Assembly: GCA_963920665.1 (NCBI GenBank)
Contig: OY987268.1
Coordinates: 932,501-996,500, forward strand
Direction of reading: 5' to 3'
Length of the DNA: 64,000 nt
Origin: Straminergon stramineum
Taxonomy: Eukaryota > Streptophyta > Bryopsida > Hypnales > Calliergonaceae
This document shows, piece by piece, positions 21,595 to 35,000 of the stretch. The stretch's first letter is position 1. Each line of letters starts with the position of its first letter. A program made the position numbers and the translations under genes. The notes below the pieces were generated by a model. It was not told where the DNA came from. It made no database searches and saw only the letters and a program-made list of their open reading frames with translations.

Positions 21595-24187
21595 ATGAAT
21601 GCAATGCTCTACAGGCTGCTAAAAAGCTATAATGTGGGAAGCAAATGCTGTTTGTCCACTCTACTCTGGTCTCTAGCAGCCTGGATTCTGTTTCTTCAGG
21701 TGTATAATACTCTGTTCCCCTCCAGCATACAGCTTCCTGAGCCTCGCTCTCCATGGGGTAAGGCGAGTCTGGATGTTTACAATAATCCAGAGGGGTACCA
21801 GCGGATTCCTAAGAGTAATAGAAATGCAAATATTGGAAAAGAGAAGCCAGCGCTGAAAGCAGCAAGGGGTAAAACAAGAGGTAGATTTTCTCTTGTAGCC
21901 CCGTCCAACGATAAGGTGCGGGACAAGACTGAGGAAGAAGCGAGGGCACTCGCAACTCTTCAAAAACTAGCTCTGCTGTTCCCAGGCAGGAGTGCTGCTG
22001 TAGATCCAGCAAAGACTTCGAGCAGTGAGCGGGGGTATTTTTACCCAGGTCGAGAATGGCGTGATACGGAAGGGAAGACCATTCAAGCACATGGTGGGGG
22101 CATTCTATATGTTGCAGAAACTCGAACATACTACTGGTATGGAGAGGACAAAGGAGGGCCTACATACCTTGTTGGCAAGCATGGAGCACCTCGAGTAAGT
22201 TTCTTTGATCATTACCCTTCTGTGCCAGTGTGCTTCCTAGGCTGCCACCTGAGAGGCGGATCAGGATTCCGCTAATGATTTCGCTAAATGATTCTCTTTA
22301 AGATGTAAAAGCGTGCGATGATGAGAGTGTTCTGTAATGCGAGTTTGAGAAATTGAGATCACTGTCTTTGTTACAGAAACTATACATGAGAGGGTCCCAC
22401 ATCTTGGTATTTGGCTGCTGCTAACTTTTTTACTAATTGGATTGAGTCAGCTTGCTTCACTTGCTTATGTGAGTAACAGTAAGAGATTACCTCTCATGCA
22501 CGGTCCGTGCTTTGAGCTTTCCTAGCCCAAGCCTTAGAATGCACGTGGGACTTGGGATCCTTCGAATGCATAGCTGTTTGAATTCATCCAGAAAGTTTAG
22601 GTTGAAGTTTTCATTGAATATGCATTTTCTGACTTAACAATTGTGGAGTATATTGTTGTGCTCATACTAGTGAAGATTCGTACCTGGGTTCCAGTGTTTT
22701 TAATCATGTGTCATTTGGCTTGTCTTCCTGTATGTCACAGGTAGACGTGCTGGGCATAAACTGCTACTCATCTAAGGATCTGTGGACGTGGAAATTTGAA
22801 GGAACTGCCCTACGAGGTGAGAGGATGGACAAGAGTAGTGATTTGTACTACACAAATGTTGTGGAGCGACCAAAGGTTTTATACAACGAGAGGACAAATA
22901 ATTACATCATGTGGATGCACATTGACAATGGAAACTATTCTAAAGCTGCTGTCGGTGTGGCCGTTAGCACTCAACCCGAAGGCCCCTTCGATTATATGGG
23001 TAGTAGAAGACCTCATGGTTGTGACAGTCGTGATTTGACTATATTTAAAGATGACAATGGAGACGCCTACATCATCTACTCGTCAGTAACCAACAGTGAA
23101 TTGCACATAGGTATGTAACAGGTGCACAAGGACGACCCTTGATTTACTTGGTTGAGGAACTTGTTGCATTATTGTATTGGGTAGTGAATTTGCTGCAATC
23201 CTTAACATGCTTAAAGATGGAAAGGAGATTTTTTACGTCAGTGCATTATAACGTGGCACGAACGTTCTGTTTGGTTTATCTTCATTGTTTTTTGAAGACT
23301 TTAGTACGATTGTCACTTGGTCAAAAATTGCAGGGATGTTGACAGAAGACTATACGGACGTTGTGGAAAGGGGAATGAAGAAGGTTTTGATTAAACAACA
23401 TCGAGAAGCACCAGCAGTCTTTAAGCACCACAATGTTTACTACATGGTGACATCAGGCTGTACGGGCTGGAATCCAAATGGTGCATTAGTACATGTAGCT
23501 GAGTCAATGTTGGGGCCCTGGGCAATGCTAGGTGATCCGTGCATTGGAGGGGAAGACGAGGATTTTCGAGCTCATACGTTTTTCTCACAAGGATCATTTG
23601 TGTTACCCTTGCCTGGTTTAACGGATACATTCCTATTTATGGCAGACAGGTTGGTCTCTTCACCTTCTGTTAGTCCTCCAAATCTTTTGTCTTTGTCATA
23701 GGGCAATGCTGTTTTGCTATGTGACACCGTGAAACCAGCAAAATATCGCGTTTCACTGTTTTGCATTTGGTAGTGCCACTGACGGATTCTTCAGTTTCCA
23801 AAGTTATCAACCCGCTTACAAACTCATCTCATATTCAGAGCCCTAAAACGTAAAGTTCTTTGGACTGCACATTGTTCGCTATCGTAGTACTCTTACGACT
23901 GCACATTGCTGTAGAGTACGATTGGAAGTTGTGTAGTAGGGTGCCACGTCTAATATTTTAGAATTATTTCTATTTTAACAGCTTGTTTAATGAGCTGCAG
24001 GTGGCGACCAGTGGATCTTGCAGATTCGCGCTATGTGTGGTTGCTATTGACAATGGGTAGTCCAATCGTTCCAATTTTTGATACGGAGATCAGCTTGAAC
24101 TTTCCAGAGTGCAGAGAAGTTGCCATTGCGTGGGCTGACAAGTGGAAACTTCCTGATGGCTGGGATGATGCTCCTGCTCGGCTTTAG
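21595..24187 (+). CDS. Golgi-type GH43 glycosidase (exo-beta-1,3-galactosidase-like), 4 coding exons
   Basis: Coding exons are 21595-22194, 22741-23110, 23334-23649 and 24001-24187. All introns are GT-AG (phases 0, 1, 2), and the joined frame is 490 codons plus TAG. Residues ~21-41 form one hydrophobic segment after a short basic tail, a type II signal anchor. The luminal part begins with a charged stem. The GH43 domain starts near residue 160: HGGG at 166-169, YGEDK at 182-186, CYSSKDLWTW at 208-217, VERPKVLYN from 241, SRDLTIFKDDNGDAY, and REAPAVF around E348, a plausible acid/base residue. This arrangement matches the plant GH43 pair including Arabidopsis At3g49880 and At5g67540, described as Golgi exo-beta-1,3-galactosidases trimming arabinogalactan glycans and affecting cell expansion. 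Length is slightly above the usual ~465 residues because of the stem. The substrate is inferred from the family, not shown here. Confidence 0.93.
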
Positions 24188-24699
24188 CTTCCATGCGTTT
24201 AAGAACTCTGCCTGATAAGCTTTTCTACTTTGTACTCTAGATTTAAAACGAATTCCATGCCAAACGTCCAGTTTGCAAATTCCTAACCAAGATTTTGGTT
24301 TCCTCAGTCTAGATTATTCTTAACATCTTTTTCGGGCTTCGAGATTATCATAAGGTGGTTTTCAGATTCAAATTATTATGGGATTATGGTGTTCAGAGAT
24401 TTTTTCAACTCTTTCCTCAAGAGTACTCCTACCGCATATTTCATAAAGCTACCAGGGTCATCCGATAGAACAGACGGCGTGTGGATGAATTGAACTGGTA
24501 CCACTTGCTCCTAGGGCTTCAAGAGCGACAGGAAGAACAGGGAGACTTACTGCCGCCCACATACTGATTTCATTCTGGAAATCATGTAATTTATAGAGGC
24601 ATAGAAACTGCTCTTGGGAATTTGGACAGTTTGTACCCTGTAAGTATGTGTTTTGTATTCTGAGAATATGGCCTTGGCATCAACGACCAGTCTCAATGC

Positions 24700-24705
24700 A
24701 ATAAA
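24700..24705 (+). terminator. Candidate polyadenylation signal of the GH43 gene
   Basis: AATAAA in CAATGCAATAAAGAGG, about 510 nt after the stop codon. It is the first canonical hexamer downstream on this strand, so the 3'UTR is probably about 0.5 kb. Confidence 0.45.
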
Positions 24706-24709
24706 GAGG

Positions 24710-27150
24710 TTCGTAACGAGTGTTTATACGTGTACTTAATTATTGCTACTGTGGAATATTTCATGACTATTATTGCTTTATAACTTTGTGGATGATCATG
24801 CCTTCTTTTGTTGGAGAATAGAAATACAGTATCATGACTCATGGTTGATGAAGTTGACCCCTTACCGTTACCGCTCCGACATCCAGTTTCTGGATGACGA
24901 GCAGATTGAAACTGATGATTCTTTCTCGTTACTGATTGGATGAAAGTCATCCTAATTTCTCAAGTTGTCCTATCTAATGGTTGGATTTGGTGTTATTAGA
25001 GTACATGTTTTTCTGAAATTACAAATATCAAGGTATGGCTAACCAAGCCAAAATTGACTCTAGTTCAAAATTGGATTTTTTTAAATGAGATCATAGATTA
25101 AAGAGCACGAAAATTTCCAAAAATCATCATGTCAAGAGAATTTCAAATCCATTCCAACAAATTGTACTCCAAAAATGATAATATTTTTCTTGTAATTGAA
25201 TTTAGAAGTAATTTTTGAAATTTCCTCTTCAAAAATATACCAAAAAATATTGGTGATGGCATTGATGAATCTAACTATAAGAATGGAATCTAAAACGCAG
25301 AACCTGCATCTTTTATTTGTATTTCAATTCCAAAATATTCTTTTACAGAGTGCTTTATACAAATTTTCCTCAAATAACCCTTCCTGAAGAATACAAAAAT
25401 CACTACATGTTGGGTTTAAATTACTCTCAAAAATGAATTATTTTTTCAACTACATCTGCAATTTGAAATGAATTCCAACTCATTTCAATAGGTATTGTTT
25501 TGGAAACTTTATGAATTATTTATAAAATTTCAAAGTTTCAACACATAGGGAATAGTAATACAGCAATTCCAAGATCCACAAGAAATTTCTATTTAGATAA
25601 TTTAAGATATAAACAAATACCAAATTGCAACCTTTTACAATGACATCTAAATCTTTAGTATTACAATATTGATCTAGTTGATTTTATTTTTCTATTATCA
25701 ATTTGTAGTTATATTGATGTTGTTATTCATCTAAGACTCCTAAGCTCTAAGTTTATATATTTTTTCAATATTATTCAACCTTGGATCAATGAAATTGCCT
25801 TCAACTAAAATTCCATTCACAAAAGTGCTTCAATTTTAGCCTGCTTACATATACATTAATAAATTAAGTTCCCACAATAAATGGCAAGTAGAATTTTTGA
25901 CAATTGTCAAATCTTTAACCCTAAAAGAATGTAGAAGCCAAACTAAGTGTCCACTGAATGACTTTCAAAATTACTATAGAAATGAAGAATGCACCTATTT
26001 GTCCAATAATCAAATAATTTTTGGCAAAGTGCCTTGGTGATAGATCTTGATCTATTAAGATTAACCTTATGCAAGTAGAGACCAAAAATAAATTCTAAGA
26101 AAAATAAATTCTAACATCAATAAACCCATTCACCAAAGTCAACCATTTGAAAGGCTTAAAATTTTCATGAAATATGGTCTAGTGTCTTTTAAAATTAAAA
26201 GACTATTTGAATACAATTCACAAAATTTCAAAACAACTTATATTAAGATCCACTAGCCACTTTGGGCAACAAATTAAAGAACATCAAAAAGAAATCACAT
26301 AGGTCTCATTATCTTATTAGTGAAATTGTTTAATTTCTAGAATTAATATCCATAAATTTCACAATAATTGGTTCTAAAATAATGGAAATTAGCATTTTGT
26401 CTTCCTCAACATATAGGTTCCTTCCACCATCTAAATTGAATTCTTAATATAACTATTATGCTTCGTATCCTTGCCACAATCATCAACATGTCAATTGTAA
26501 TTGCCACAAAAGTGACAACAAAGTCCTCTTAATCTCTTTCAATACCCATTTTTCAATCCCCTAGCAATATGTCAAATCATCCATAGCACTAGCATTGAAT
26601 GTCATGTGTTTTATCAATTTTTGTGTTAAATTTTTTTTCAAATTTTTTTGGCATACCAAAATAGCAAAAATATTGGTAAATAAATTTCTAAATTTAACTT
26701 TAAAATACAATAAAGGTAAAAGTAGAATACAAAAAAAATTATGAAATGTAAAAATAAAAATAAAACTATTGGCTCAATGCCATGGTGGCCAAAGTGTTCT
26801 ACAATCCAACTATAATAGCCCAATGACAACCAATTTTGTAATTTCCATTCAATTTTCTAATTTTTGATGCAACAAAAATTCTCTCTCTATGTATATATAA
26901 AACTCAATAAAACTTCAAAATTCAATAACTCTTACCCCATAGGTGAAAATGCAAGGAAGCTTACTTATGCATACTTCAAAGAGGGGCTTTTTGTTGACAC
27001 CAAGTACATATGTTGGCTTAACAAAACATACAAACAAAAATATAAAAAAACAATAGCATAAATACCTATGAAAAGAAACAACTTCTTTTTGTAAGATTTG
27101 GAAGAAGAAATCTCCAGAATATACAATGTTATGGGTCTCATTATTAAACC
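24710..27150. other. AT-rich spacer, no gene seen
   Basis: Long AT-rich stretch with only short open frames of low-complexity composition. I found no terminal-repeat pair here. Confidence 0.4.
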
Positions 27151-27153
27151 ATA

Positions 27154-27706
27154 CTCCCTTCGTCCCATAATACTAGTCTATTTTTATAGTAATGAAACTA
27201 CTTAGGATTTGCTAATGATTTTTTACTGCATGTTGCAATCAAATGATTCTATATTGAATGTATCTTCTCTAGAGCAAAAAAATGTACATGGATGTTGATT
27301 GCAATCAAAGAAAGATCAAAAGGTAGAAAGATGCAAATAGATACAAAGTACCACATATAAATAATGATAGGCTTTGTGAAAAAGGATTATCTCCTAATCC
27401 ACTACCTTGTGCTTTCTATATGTTTAGGTTTGCACAAGAACTTCTTGGAATTCAATAGTCAATGAAAAGTTGAATGTCATTTGGTTTTTCATCAAATCAA
27501 CTTCAACAATTGATTTTCAGTTGTCGTTTTTCATTTGTAAAGTGGATAATAAACCATACTTCTTGATCTTCATTTCATCAGTTCACATCAAAAACAAAAA
27601 AAATCATCTTCGACTCTAAAATCAAGTCCAAAGTAAAGGGGACAAGAAATTTGGAACAAAGGAAAAACAAGAGGGACTAGTGTTGTGGCATAGTGTTGAT
27701 AGGGAG
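27154..27706. mobile_element. Stowaway/mariner-like MITE, ~550 bp
   Basis: The left end CTCCCTTCGTCCCATAATAC directly follows TA, as in Stowaway elements whose tips read CTCCCTCCGTCCC. The right end, on the other strand, carries GCCACAACACTAGTC, matching CCCATAATACTAGTC of the left tip, with extra bases before the outermost CTCCCT. It aligns with the interrupted copy at 60445-61953 throughout, including the CAAAAAAAATCATCTTC block near the right end. It is non-coding. Confidence 0.65.
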
Positions 27707-28681
27707 CCAAAAGTGGATTCCAAATTCTTTGACACAATATGAATAAACCAAGAATTTTCAAAGTGTTGAAAATAGGTTTACCCAAATCAACCTCATATCA
27801 AAGCAGAGGAGACAAGCTGCAGCGATCGTAGGGAGGATCTGAGAAAGTTTCAGTACGTAGTTACTCAACAAGTGAGTCAGTATAAAAAGTGTGCTCCATG
27901 AACCCCTTGTACTGCAGAGTTGCTGCTCGATCGATCACTCACCTGGAATTATTTCCTAAACTGATTGAAGGAATAGATTCCGTCAAGGTACGGCAGGGGC
28001 ACACTCAGGCTTCCAAATTTCAGGGGCCAGCGGAAGTCCAACTACAAGCTCATAGGAAATACGATTGACGCATATCAACATAGTAACAAACCATACATCA
28101 ACTCTATGCGAACCCCTCAAATGGGAACCATAAAATACGAAAAAAAACAATGCGATGAAAACTAGGAATGAAAAAACGAAATAAAAAAGGAATAGGAATG
28201 ACCAACGACCCAAAAACCTCCTGGAGGAACATGACAAACGCTGTCCTTCATTAGTTGAGACACAGGAAGGATGAAACCAGACTGAAATGAGATGCCTTGG
28301 CAGTCTCCTCTCTGCTCATGAACAGATAGTTGCGAATGAAAAATGAGAACTATGATTACAAAACAATGGGGCCCTTGGGAAGTTGAGAACGAGACTCAAA
28401 AAGCCCAAAATGTAGTAAACCGGGAACACTGGAGGTTATCAAACATCAACATTGTACGGAATGACCTCCTGATGTGACTATCATACACTCTCGAAGGGGT
28501 ATTGTATGGACTATAAGCCCCCTCTCGCACAGGGGTTTCAAGTGAACAAACTGCCAAAAAAAAAATAATCGAACCGCGACAACTGTGGTACGCGTACCCA
28601 AACACCACAAAATAGCAAGAAAAAATTGTATCTGTTTTTTACAGTATTGTTTATCTTCTTCGAACGAACCTCCTCTCCTCT
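27707..28681. other. Region beyond the GATA gene stop; possible 3'UTR
   Basis: Composition is intermediate, as in the gene island, so part of this is likely transcribed as 3'UTR on the minus strand. I could not identify a convincing minus-strand polyadenylation hexamer. The open frames here have no domain features. Confidence 0.3.
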
Positions 28682-31600
28682 TCACAAAAGCATGGGTCCT
28701 GGATTAAGCACGGAACCGCTGGGTAAACCATGCCCTGGTCCTGAACATGTCGGATTCCAAAATAGCTCGGACGGTGCGCTGTCCATATGCCACATATTAC
28801 TCGTAAGGGGACTGCCCATCTCTACCTGTACCAACCAGATGGTCCATAATTTTGTCAATCGAGTGTACAGCAACATTAATAGGGGTCTTTAACATCAGAA
28901 ACATCAACACAAATTAGGCTCGAGAAGTTTCAAGTCAGCTTGAATAATAACAGAACTGGTACCTGGTAAGTGTCACTGTCTTTGATTTTAGACCATGCAG
29001 GCTGCTGCAGAAGGACTGTGTCCTGGAAGGTCATCATGTTAGTGGGCATGTTGAAGAGCAGATCAGCCTCTGTTTCATCTGAGCCTGGAGCTTGAAGATC
29101 TGGCAAATCATTTGCTGATATAGAGCTAACGCCACACATTTGCTCTGCTGATAGCAAATTATTATTGTTAAAGCAGGTTCCTCCTGCCTCAAACCCAAAA
29201 GCTTTGTCGTTTGAAGAATTCCCTATATCCTGTAAGAAATTTACAGCCTCTGAGGCTCTCCCAGAGCCAACACCTCCAAAGGTACTGGCACTGCTGAGGC
29301 CTCCACTTTGCTTCCCTCCAGTATGTATACTAGTCTCTTCTTGTACAAGTATCCCAGACTGGCTTGTAAACCTGCCTGGGGACCGTTTGTTGCTTGGAGG
29401 GGCGCTCTTGGTATGTTGCGACCCGTGCACCTTCACTTTCTCTTTGTTGAATTCTTTACTCTGCATCCAAGATTGCCAGATCTCATTACAGTGAAGTCAT
29501 TACTAAATGTACTTGTATCACGTATTGCTCAACTCTAACACGTTACATTTGAAGCTTTTTAAGTGCCAGAATGCTTAAAATTCTCAGATTCACACAATTT
29601 ACACTCGTGAGAACGTAAGAGCGATCCTCAAATGATAAAAATGAACTTCCTTAGAGGATAGAATCAACTAGAGGACTCCTGCTACCAGCTAATATATGTC
29701 CAGTATTTTGAGAATAGAGCATTGAGTTCCTTCATTCGTATATTCATAGACTTGGGACAGTGGTGTCGAGATTTTTACCTTGTTAAATTCAGCTGATCCA
29801 CCCCTGCGCCTACTACGGTTCTGAAGTTGCAGGAACTGCTCCATCCAGCCAGAGCTTGTAAGGTCTATGAAATTGAGTAGCTGCTGGAAGTGCTGAAGGA
29901 TACGTGAATTCACCCCCAGCATGGACGACTCAAACATGCCCTCCTCAAGCAATTGTTGAAAGTTGGTCAAAGATCCTTCAAATTCGGCACTGGTAAACAT
30001 TTGTTTTAAACTGCAAGGTCCACAAGTCCTGGTCACTAATGTGTCTCCAGCTGCCTTACTGCAAGATAATAAAATTCGCTGTTTCAAGAAAGGAGGACAC
30101 GTAGGAATCCATCCTCTTTCCCTAATTAAGGGGTGTAAGAATAAGGATCGACTCCCCTCTTGCATTGATTTAAAACTTCAGTATCCGCCATTCCTTCACA
30201 ACTACACCATGGTCTGCAGGGGAACTTACCCATACAAAAGCCCTACTGAAAAATTGCCTACCTCTTCTTCAGGAGATCCCATGCACTGGTCTTACCTTTC
30301 TGAACCCTTGGCAACATCCTCAGTAGACAAATATCTCATAAGCTGCCCCTGCTCTTGATCCGCGAGAAGACCCGTAAATGTGTCAAAATTTAGTATATCC
30401 TGCGAGAAGATAATGTTCGGGTTAAAAAATAGTGCCAACCGAATTGCCACACAAATCGTCCACCATCAAACAAACAAACTACCACGGATTGAACCATTAT
30501 CTAGAACTGGTGCGAGAGCCTACTCTGATTACTCCAGATATTCACTTGAACCTGGATGCGATCATTGTACCTTCAACTCAAGAAAAACTAGAGGAGACTG
30601 GCAGCTTTGGAGAACATCCCGCTTGTTGTAAGGGTAATTCTCTCTGCGCACAAGTTGGACTTTTTAGAAGTAGAATAATTAAGAACCGACGTTTTAAAGC
30701 AAATTCGCTATGGGTGCCGAAACGACGGCTCTGTTTCACTGTCAGAATATTTCAGTAAGTTCCTACCTATACAGAAAACCCACGATGATAGAGATCTGCA
30801 CAACTTACAAGAGTGTATTATTGGCATTCAGATGTTGGTCACAGTGCCCACGGGCTCCAATATCCACCTTCTTGCTCTCCTTTGCCTTCTCCTTACCACG
30901 TACTGATGGCAGACGCTCTGCGCCATTAAGAAGCTGCTGAAGAGGACCCCCGTGTCTGTGAACACGCGTCCCGTAGAGGTCCTCCACCATGCGACTATCA
31001 CTCTTGTGCTCATCCAATATCGGTTGTCGAATGAATACGCTGCCTAAGCCTATTTCATCAGTCATTGTCGAGGGCTTGCTATCCACCAGTATATCATCTG
31101 AAAACCCATGCATCATCGACGATCTGGCCGCTGCTGGGAAATCACCCAGAGCTTGCTGGAATTGCTTACTGAGTTTATCAATTGAGGTGCATGGAACTCT
31201 CGACATGGATGTCCGTTTCCGTGTAGGAATAAGACCCTCCCAGAGTGAGCTTGAGGCTGCAGTCAATGCGGGCACAGAATGATATAACTTGCTCTTCACA
31301 GAAAACCCCAGTCACCTTAAGAATGCACACTGACTTCCAAACAGACGCCCCCCTCACTCCCATAAGCCGAACTGCTTGCACCCTGATAGTAGAACTCCAG
31401 AACAATCCAACATAGAAAGCAGAAAAGAGAGTTGGCAACCTGCGACATCAGGAGGAGGAGCGCTTGAGCTGGGGATGAAAGCTGCATCGTCCAATCCTGA
31501 TACACCGGAACTCAAACTTGATGTGGAGATGGTGTCATCTCCCGCAGCTTTTAATGAGCGCATGTGTGACCGAAGTGAAGCTCTCTCTTGATGTCCCTCA

Positions 31601-32023
31601 GAAGGCTCTTTTCGTTTATGAGAACGAGGCTCAGAAAAGAGCTTCCTACTATTCTTTCTCCCACGCGGCACGGCACCTCCTTCCGGACACATGGAGCCTC
31701 CAAATCCACCGGAATGCATAGGCATGTAATTTGACAGGGTGCCTTTGGTACGCCACCTGGAACCACAAGCGTTGCAGAGGACGGGCTTTTCTGGAGGTCC
31801 ATTTCTCCAAAGAGGAGTTGCTGCAGAGAGAGGGCAATCAGTCAAAAAAAGTAGGCAGTAGCCGAGGTACTTCCAAGAGTTGAATGTAAGCACGACCACA
31901 TGATGAGACACCATTCTCCACGTCGGCACCACATATCATAATCCAACGAAGGCCAGCAGATGAAGACGGAACAGAGTACGTACTGGCAATGCCACAATGG
32001 CCACAAGGTCCTTGCTTCCCCAT
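28682..32023 (-). CDS. GATA26/27-type zinc-finger factor with DEUBAD/ASX-like domain, 8 coding exons
   Basis: Coding exons in order of reading: 32023-31984, 31820-31440, 31256-30809, 30643-30571, 30399-30296, 30058-29779, 29460-28963 and 28825-28682. All junctions are GT-AG, and the phases chain to one 655-codon frame plus TGA. Residues 7-32 form a C-x2-C-x18-C-x2-C GATA finger at the very N-terminus ([37 protein letters not shown]). A basic, Ser-rich linker follows. Next are [13 protein letters not shown] and [13 protein letters not shown], both hallmarks of Arabidopsis GATA26/27 (subfamily IV). The DEUBAD-type helical region spans about 315-400, with [18 protein letters not shown] and [18 protein letters not shown] weakly conserved tail contains [11 protein letters not shown]. 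Family members are nuclear; DEUBAD modules bind BAP1-type deubiquitinases in animals, a role only inferred for plants. The 73-nt fourth exon is supported by phase and by SPL...LKDILNF matching the family. Confidence 0.92.
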
Positions 32024-35000
32024 CCGCCTTTAGAGGCTTCGTTGAAACAACAGCCTATCTGCAGAAGTAGTCTTGGGCAACCCCTGTGTTTTCAAGCACC
32101 ATGCAGTCTCTCGTCATTCGCTGCTGTCAGGGTCAGGTTCCAATGTTGTGCCCAAACTGAAAATAATGGCACCAAGAGAGGCAGGGATGAGAAAAATCAA
32201 GATGCACGTTCTCAAATCCTCACGTTTTGATACACTATTGGTTTACGTTCACACACGAGAAGAAGTTACAAGGCGATATAATAAGGGAATGAAAGTGTCT
32301 TACTTCTTTCGTGCTGTCTGGACTAAGTTTACCAGTCCACTACCACCTCGGCTGTGCCTAAACTACGACAGACCCTGAACACCCATTCCATTCAATCATA
32401 CGTTACCTCTGATGAGGACGAGGATACATAATAATCGGTTCTCCACAATTAACGACCCAAGCGATTCACCCAACTGGTCACGTCGGCAATTGGACAGGTA
32501 GAACGTGCATAGGAGCACACTCACTCAGAATCCCAAATTTCCCCCAGTACGAAACTAGATGTACAGAGCGAAATGTTCTACGAATTGTATTGTTATGAAT
32601 TTCCTTTCACCGAGGTCTATGTCTTAAATTGGTTTGACAGCCTTCGAGTCCAAAATCGTTTGGTAGCGAACTTAAAACCTAACTAAAACCCTAACACCGC
32701 TAACCTCCCCCTTTCCCTCCCAAGATGGTGCCAGAAATTACCGAAACAGTGACACCAAAAAAACACATATACTGAACGTTGAAACCGACTGCATTCAACG
32801 CGGGCCTTTTACGAGTCCGTCTACGTGAACTCCAGCTAGGAGTTAAATTCTTCGTAAGCCGACACCTCCTCCGATGACATCTCTAGGCAACACAGTCTCA
32901 CTTCCTACCACAAAGCAAATCCATTCCTCATGGAGTTAGCCAAGTGTAACGACCCCAACTGCCTAGCAAGAATGTCACTGCATATATAAAGAACCCGGTG
33001 GCGTCTGAGGGGAAAAAAGATACAGGTCAATAGTCCATCGATGCTATTAATTGTCGGAGCTGGAGGAAAGAGTGGACATCACAGAATAGTCAAAATTTGC
33101 ATCAAAAACAGTTAAATAGTCAACGTATTAAGCAGACAGTTCAACCTAGGACTCCTGGTGTATGTAAGCGCATATGTTCCAGAAGAGCTTTCAAACTGGA
33201 ATGCATGATTTTAGCTCCAACCTAGAATTAAAATTTTAAAAAGAAAGTCAATGCGCCAACTCAGACGCTGTTCAGGCAAAGAACTAGCTTTTCAAGACTC
33301 AAACCATTGACATCGAGGAACTGAGGAAAATATTTCCTGAAGTAATAATATCAATGTGATTTGCAGGTTGGTTAAGAAGGCATTTCATGAGCATTGAGAG
33401 AAAGTCCTTGCAATAAGCAGGCCGAAAGATTAAAAAAACACGAACCCAAAAATGCAACTGCCTCCAAAAATCTTGGTGTTTGCTAGAATTACATTCATAA
33501 ATTACTCGCAATCAATCAGAGAATATCACCCGCTAGATCTTCGATTAGTAGTTACGCTACATGTTCACGCAATCCTTGCTTAACACACTGTTGAAAGACA
33601 CGTAGCATAAACAAATACTCAAACATAGCCTAAATTACTCACGTATTGCATTAGACAATTTCATTTTCAGCGTTTGTACAGAAAAAAAATCCAAATTCCA
33701 CTTTAATACAGCAAAAAGCAAAAAGTCGAAGCTCAGTGGTGGAAAATGCCGACATTCAAACGAACCAGGTACACATGGAATAAACAAACCCCCTCGTGTC
33801 ATCAATTCCACTAAGCCAACTCACCTAAGTGACTCGTCACCTAAGAAGGGAGACGCAAATTTAAAATATATAAATATATGTATATTTAACTTCCACAAGG
33901 ACAGAAATGTAATGAAGGCGAAATCATGTCCTACGACATGTCACATTCCACATGTAGCATGCTATCTGGGCCCAAGAGGGCAAAGAAACCAGTACCGACC
34001 TACTACATTGCACGGACAAGCCCCAGGACACCATGGCACTCGTGACAAGACTCGATGTTCTTGCTGCAGAGGACTCAGTCAAGCCCGTCGCAACATTTGA
34101 ACATCACGACAAGAACGACGAAAAAACAAGACACGAAAAGGACAATTCGATGGCCATGGAAGAGGATGACTTAAGCAACCCACTTAAACACTCACACATC
34201 GAATAAGCCCGGGGGAAAGCTCAACTTACAAGAACATTTATTGCGGTTCGCAGTGGGAAGCCTAATTCCGCCAGTTCTGCCGCTGCGGGCGCTTGCCCTT
34301 GCTACTTCGTCAATTGGCAGGCAACACGAGCAACGGAAACCCTCGCGCTACATGACCACGGCCCGAGCGGACTAGAAGAGCTTTCCCTGAGCTCGTCGCC
34401 GCAACGTCGAGGAGAAGTACTACCGCGGAACCACCCAAATCGAACTCAATTCCTCGTGAGCGGCCTCTTGAGAAAGCCGCAGTAGCACCACAAGAATTGT
34501 CACAAGGGTTGCAGCAGGCAGGTGTCAGGCAGCGTAAGGGGGACCGCTCCAGTCCGTGTGTATGAAAGGGAAGGCCGGGCGGGGTGAAAAACTACACTTG
34601 AGTGATAATTCCAGAACCCGAGACAGGGACAGAAGGCGCCCCAATTGAGAACGAGGGGGGTAAGCTCGCGAACAAGGGAAAGGAAGGGACGGAAGGGAAG
34701 GGAAGGGAAGGGAAGGGAAAGCAAAAGCCGGCTGGCTGGCAAGCTGGCGACGCCGTAGTGAGAACGGACAACAGCAGAACCCACAATGAAGGTCACGGCT
34801 ATGGCGACACTTCTGAAGGCCACCCCCACCCCACCCCCACTCAGCTTCAGCTTACCTGGTCTTTGCTTCGTTTCCGGGCTTCTCACTCTCCTTCTTCCAG
34901 ACAGACTAAGTTACTTCTTTCTCCCTCCCCATCAAAAACTTCCCTGTTCCTCGGCTTGTAAGTAAGTTATTCCCAACAGCTGAATTCCGTCTCCTTTTCC

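Noticed and set aside
30470..30560. tRNA on the minus strand because of GGTTCAATCCGTGG
   Set aside because: Only a T-arm-like string is present; no matching D arm, anticodon arm or acceptor stem. It lies in an intron of the GATA gene.
34500..34886. Minus-strand 128-codon gene in the GATA leader
   Set aside because: It runs through the GGGAA microsatellite and a splice donor; composition is repeat-driven.
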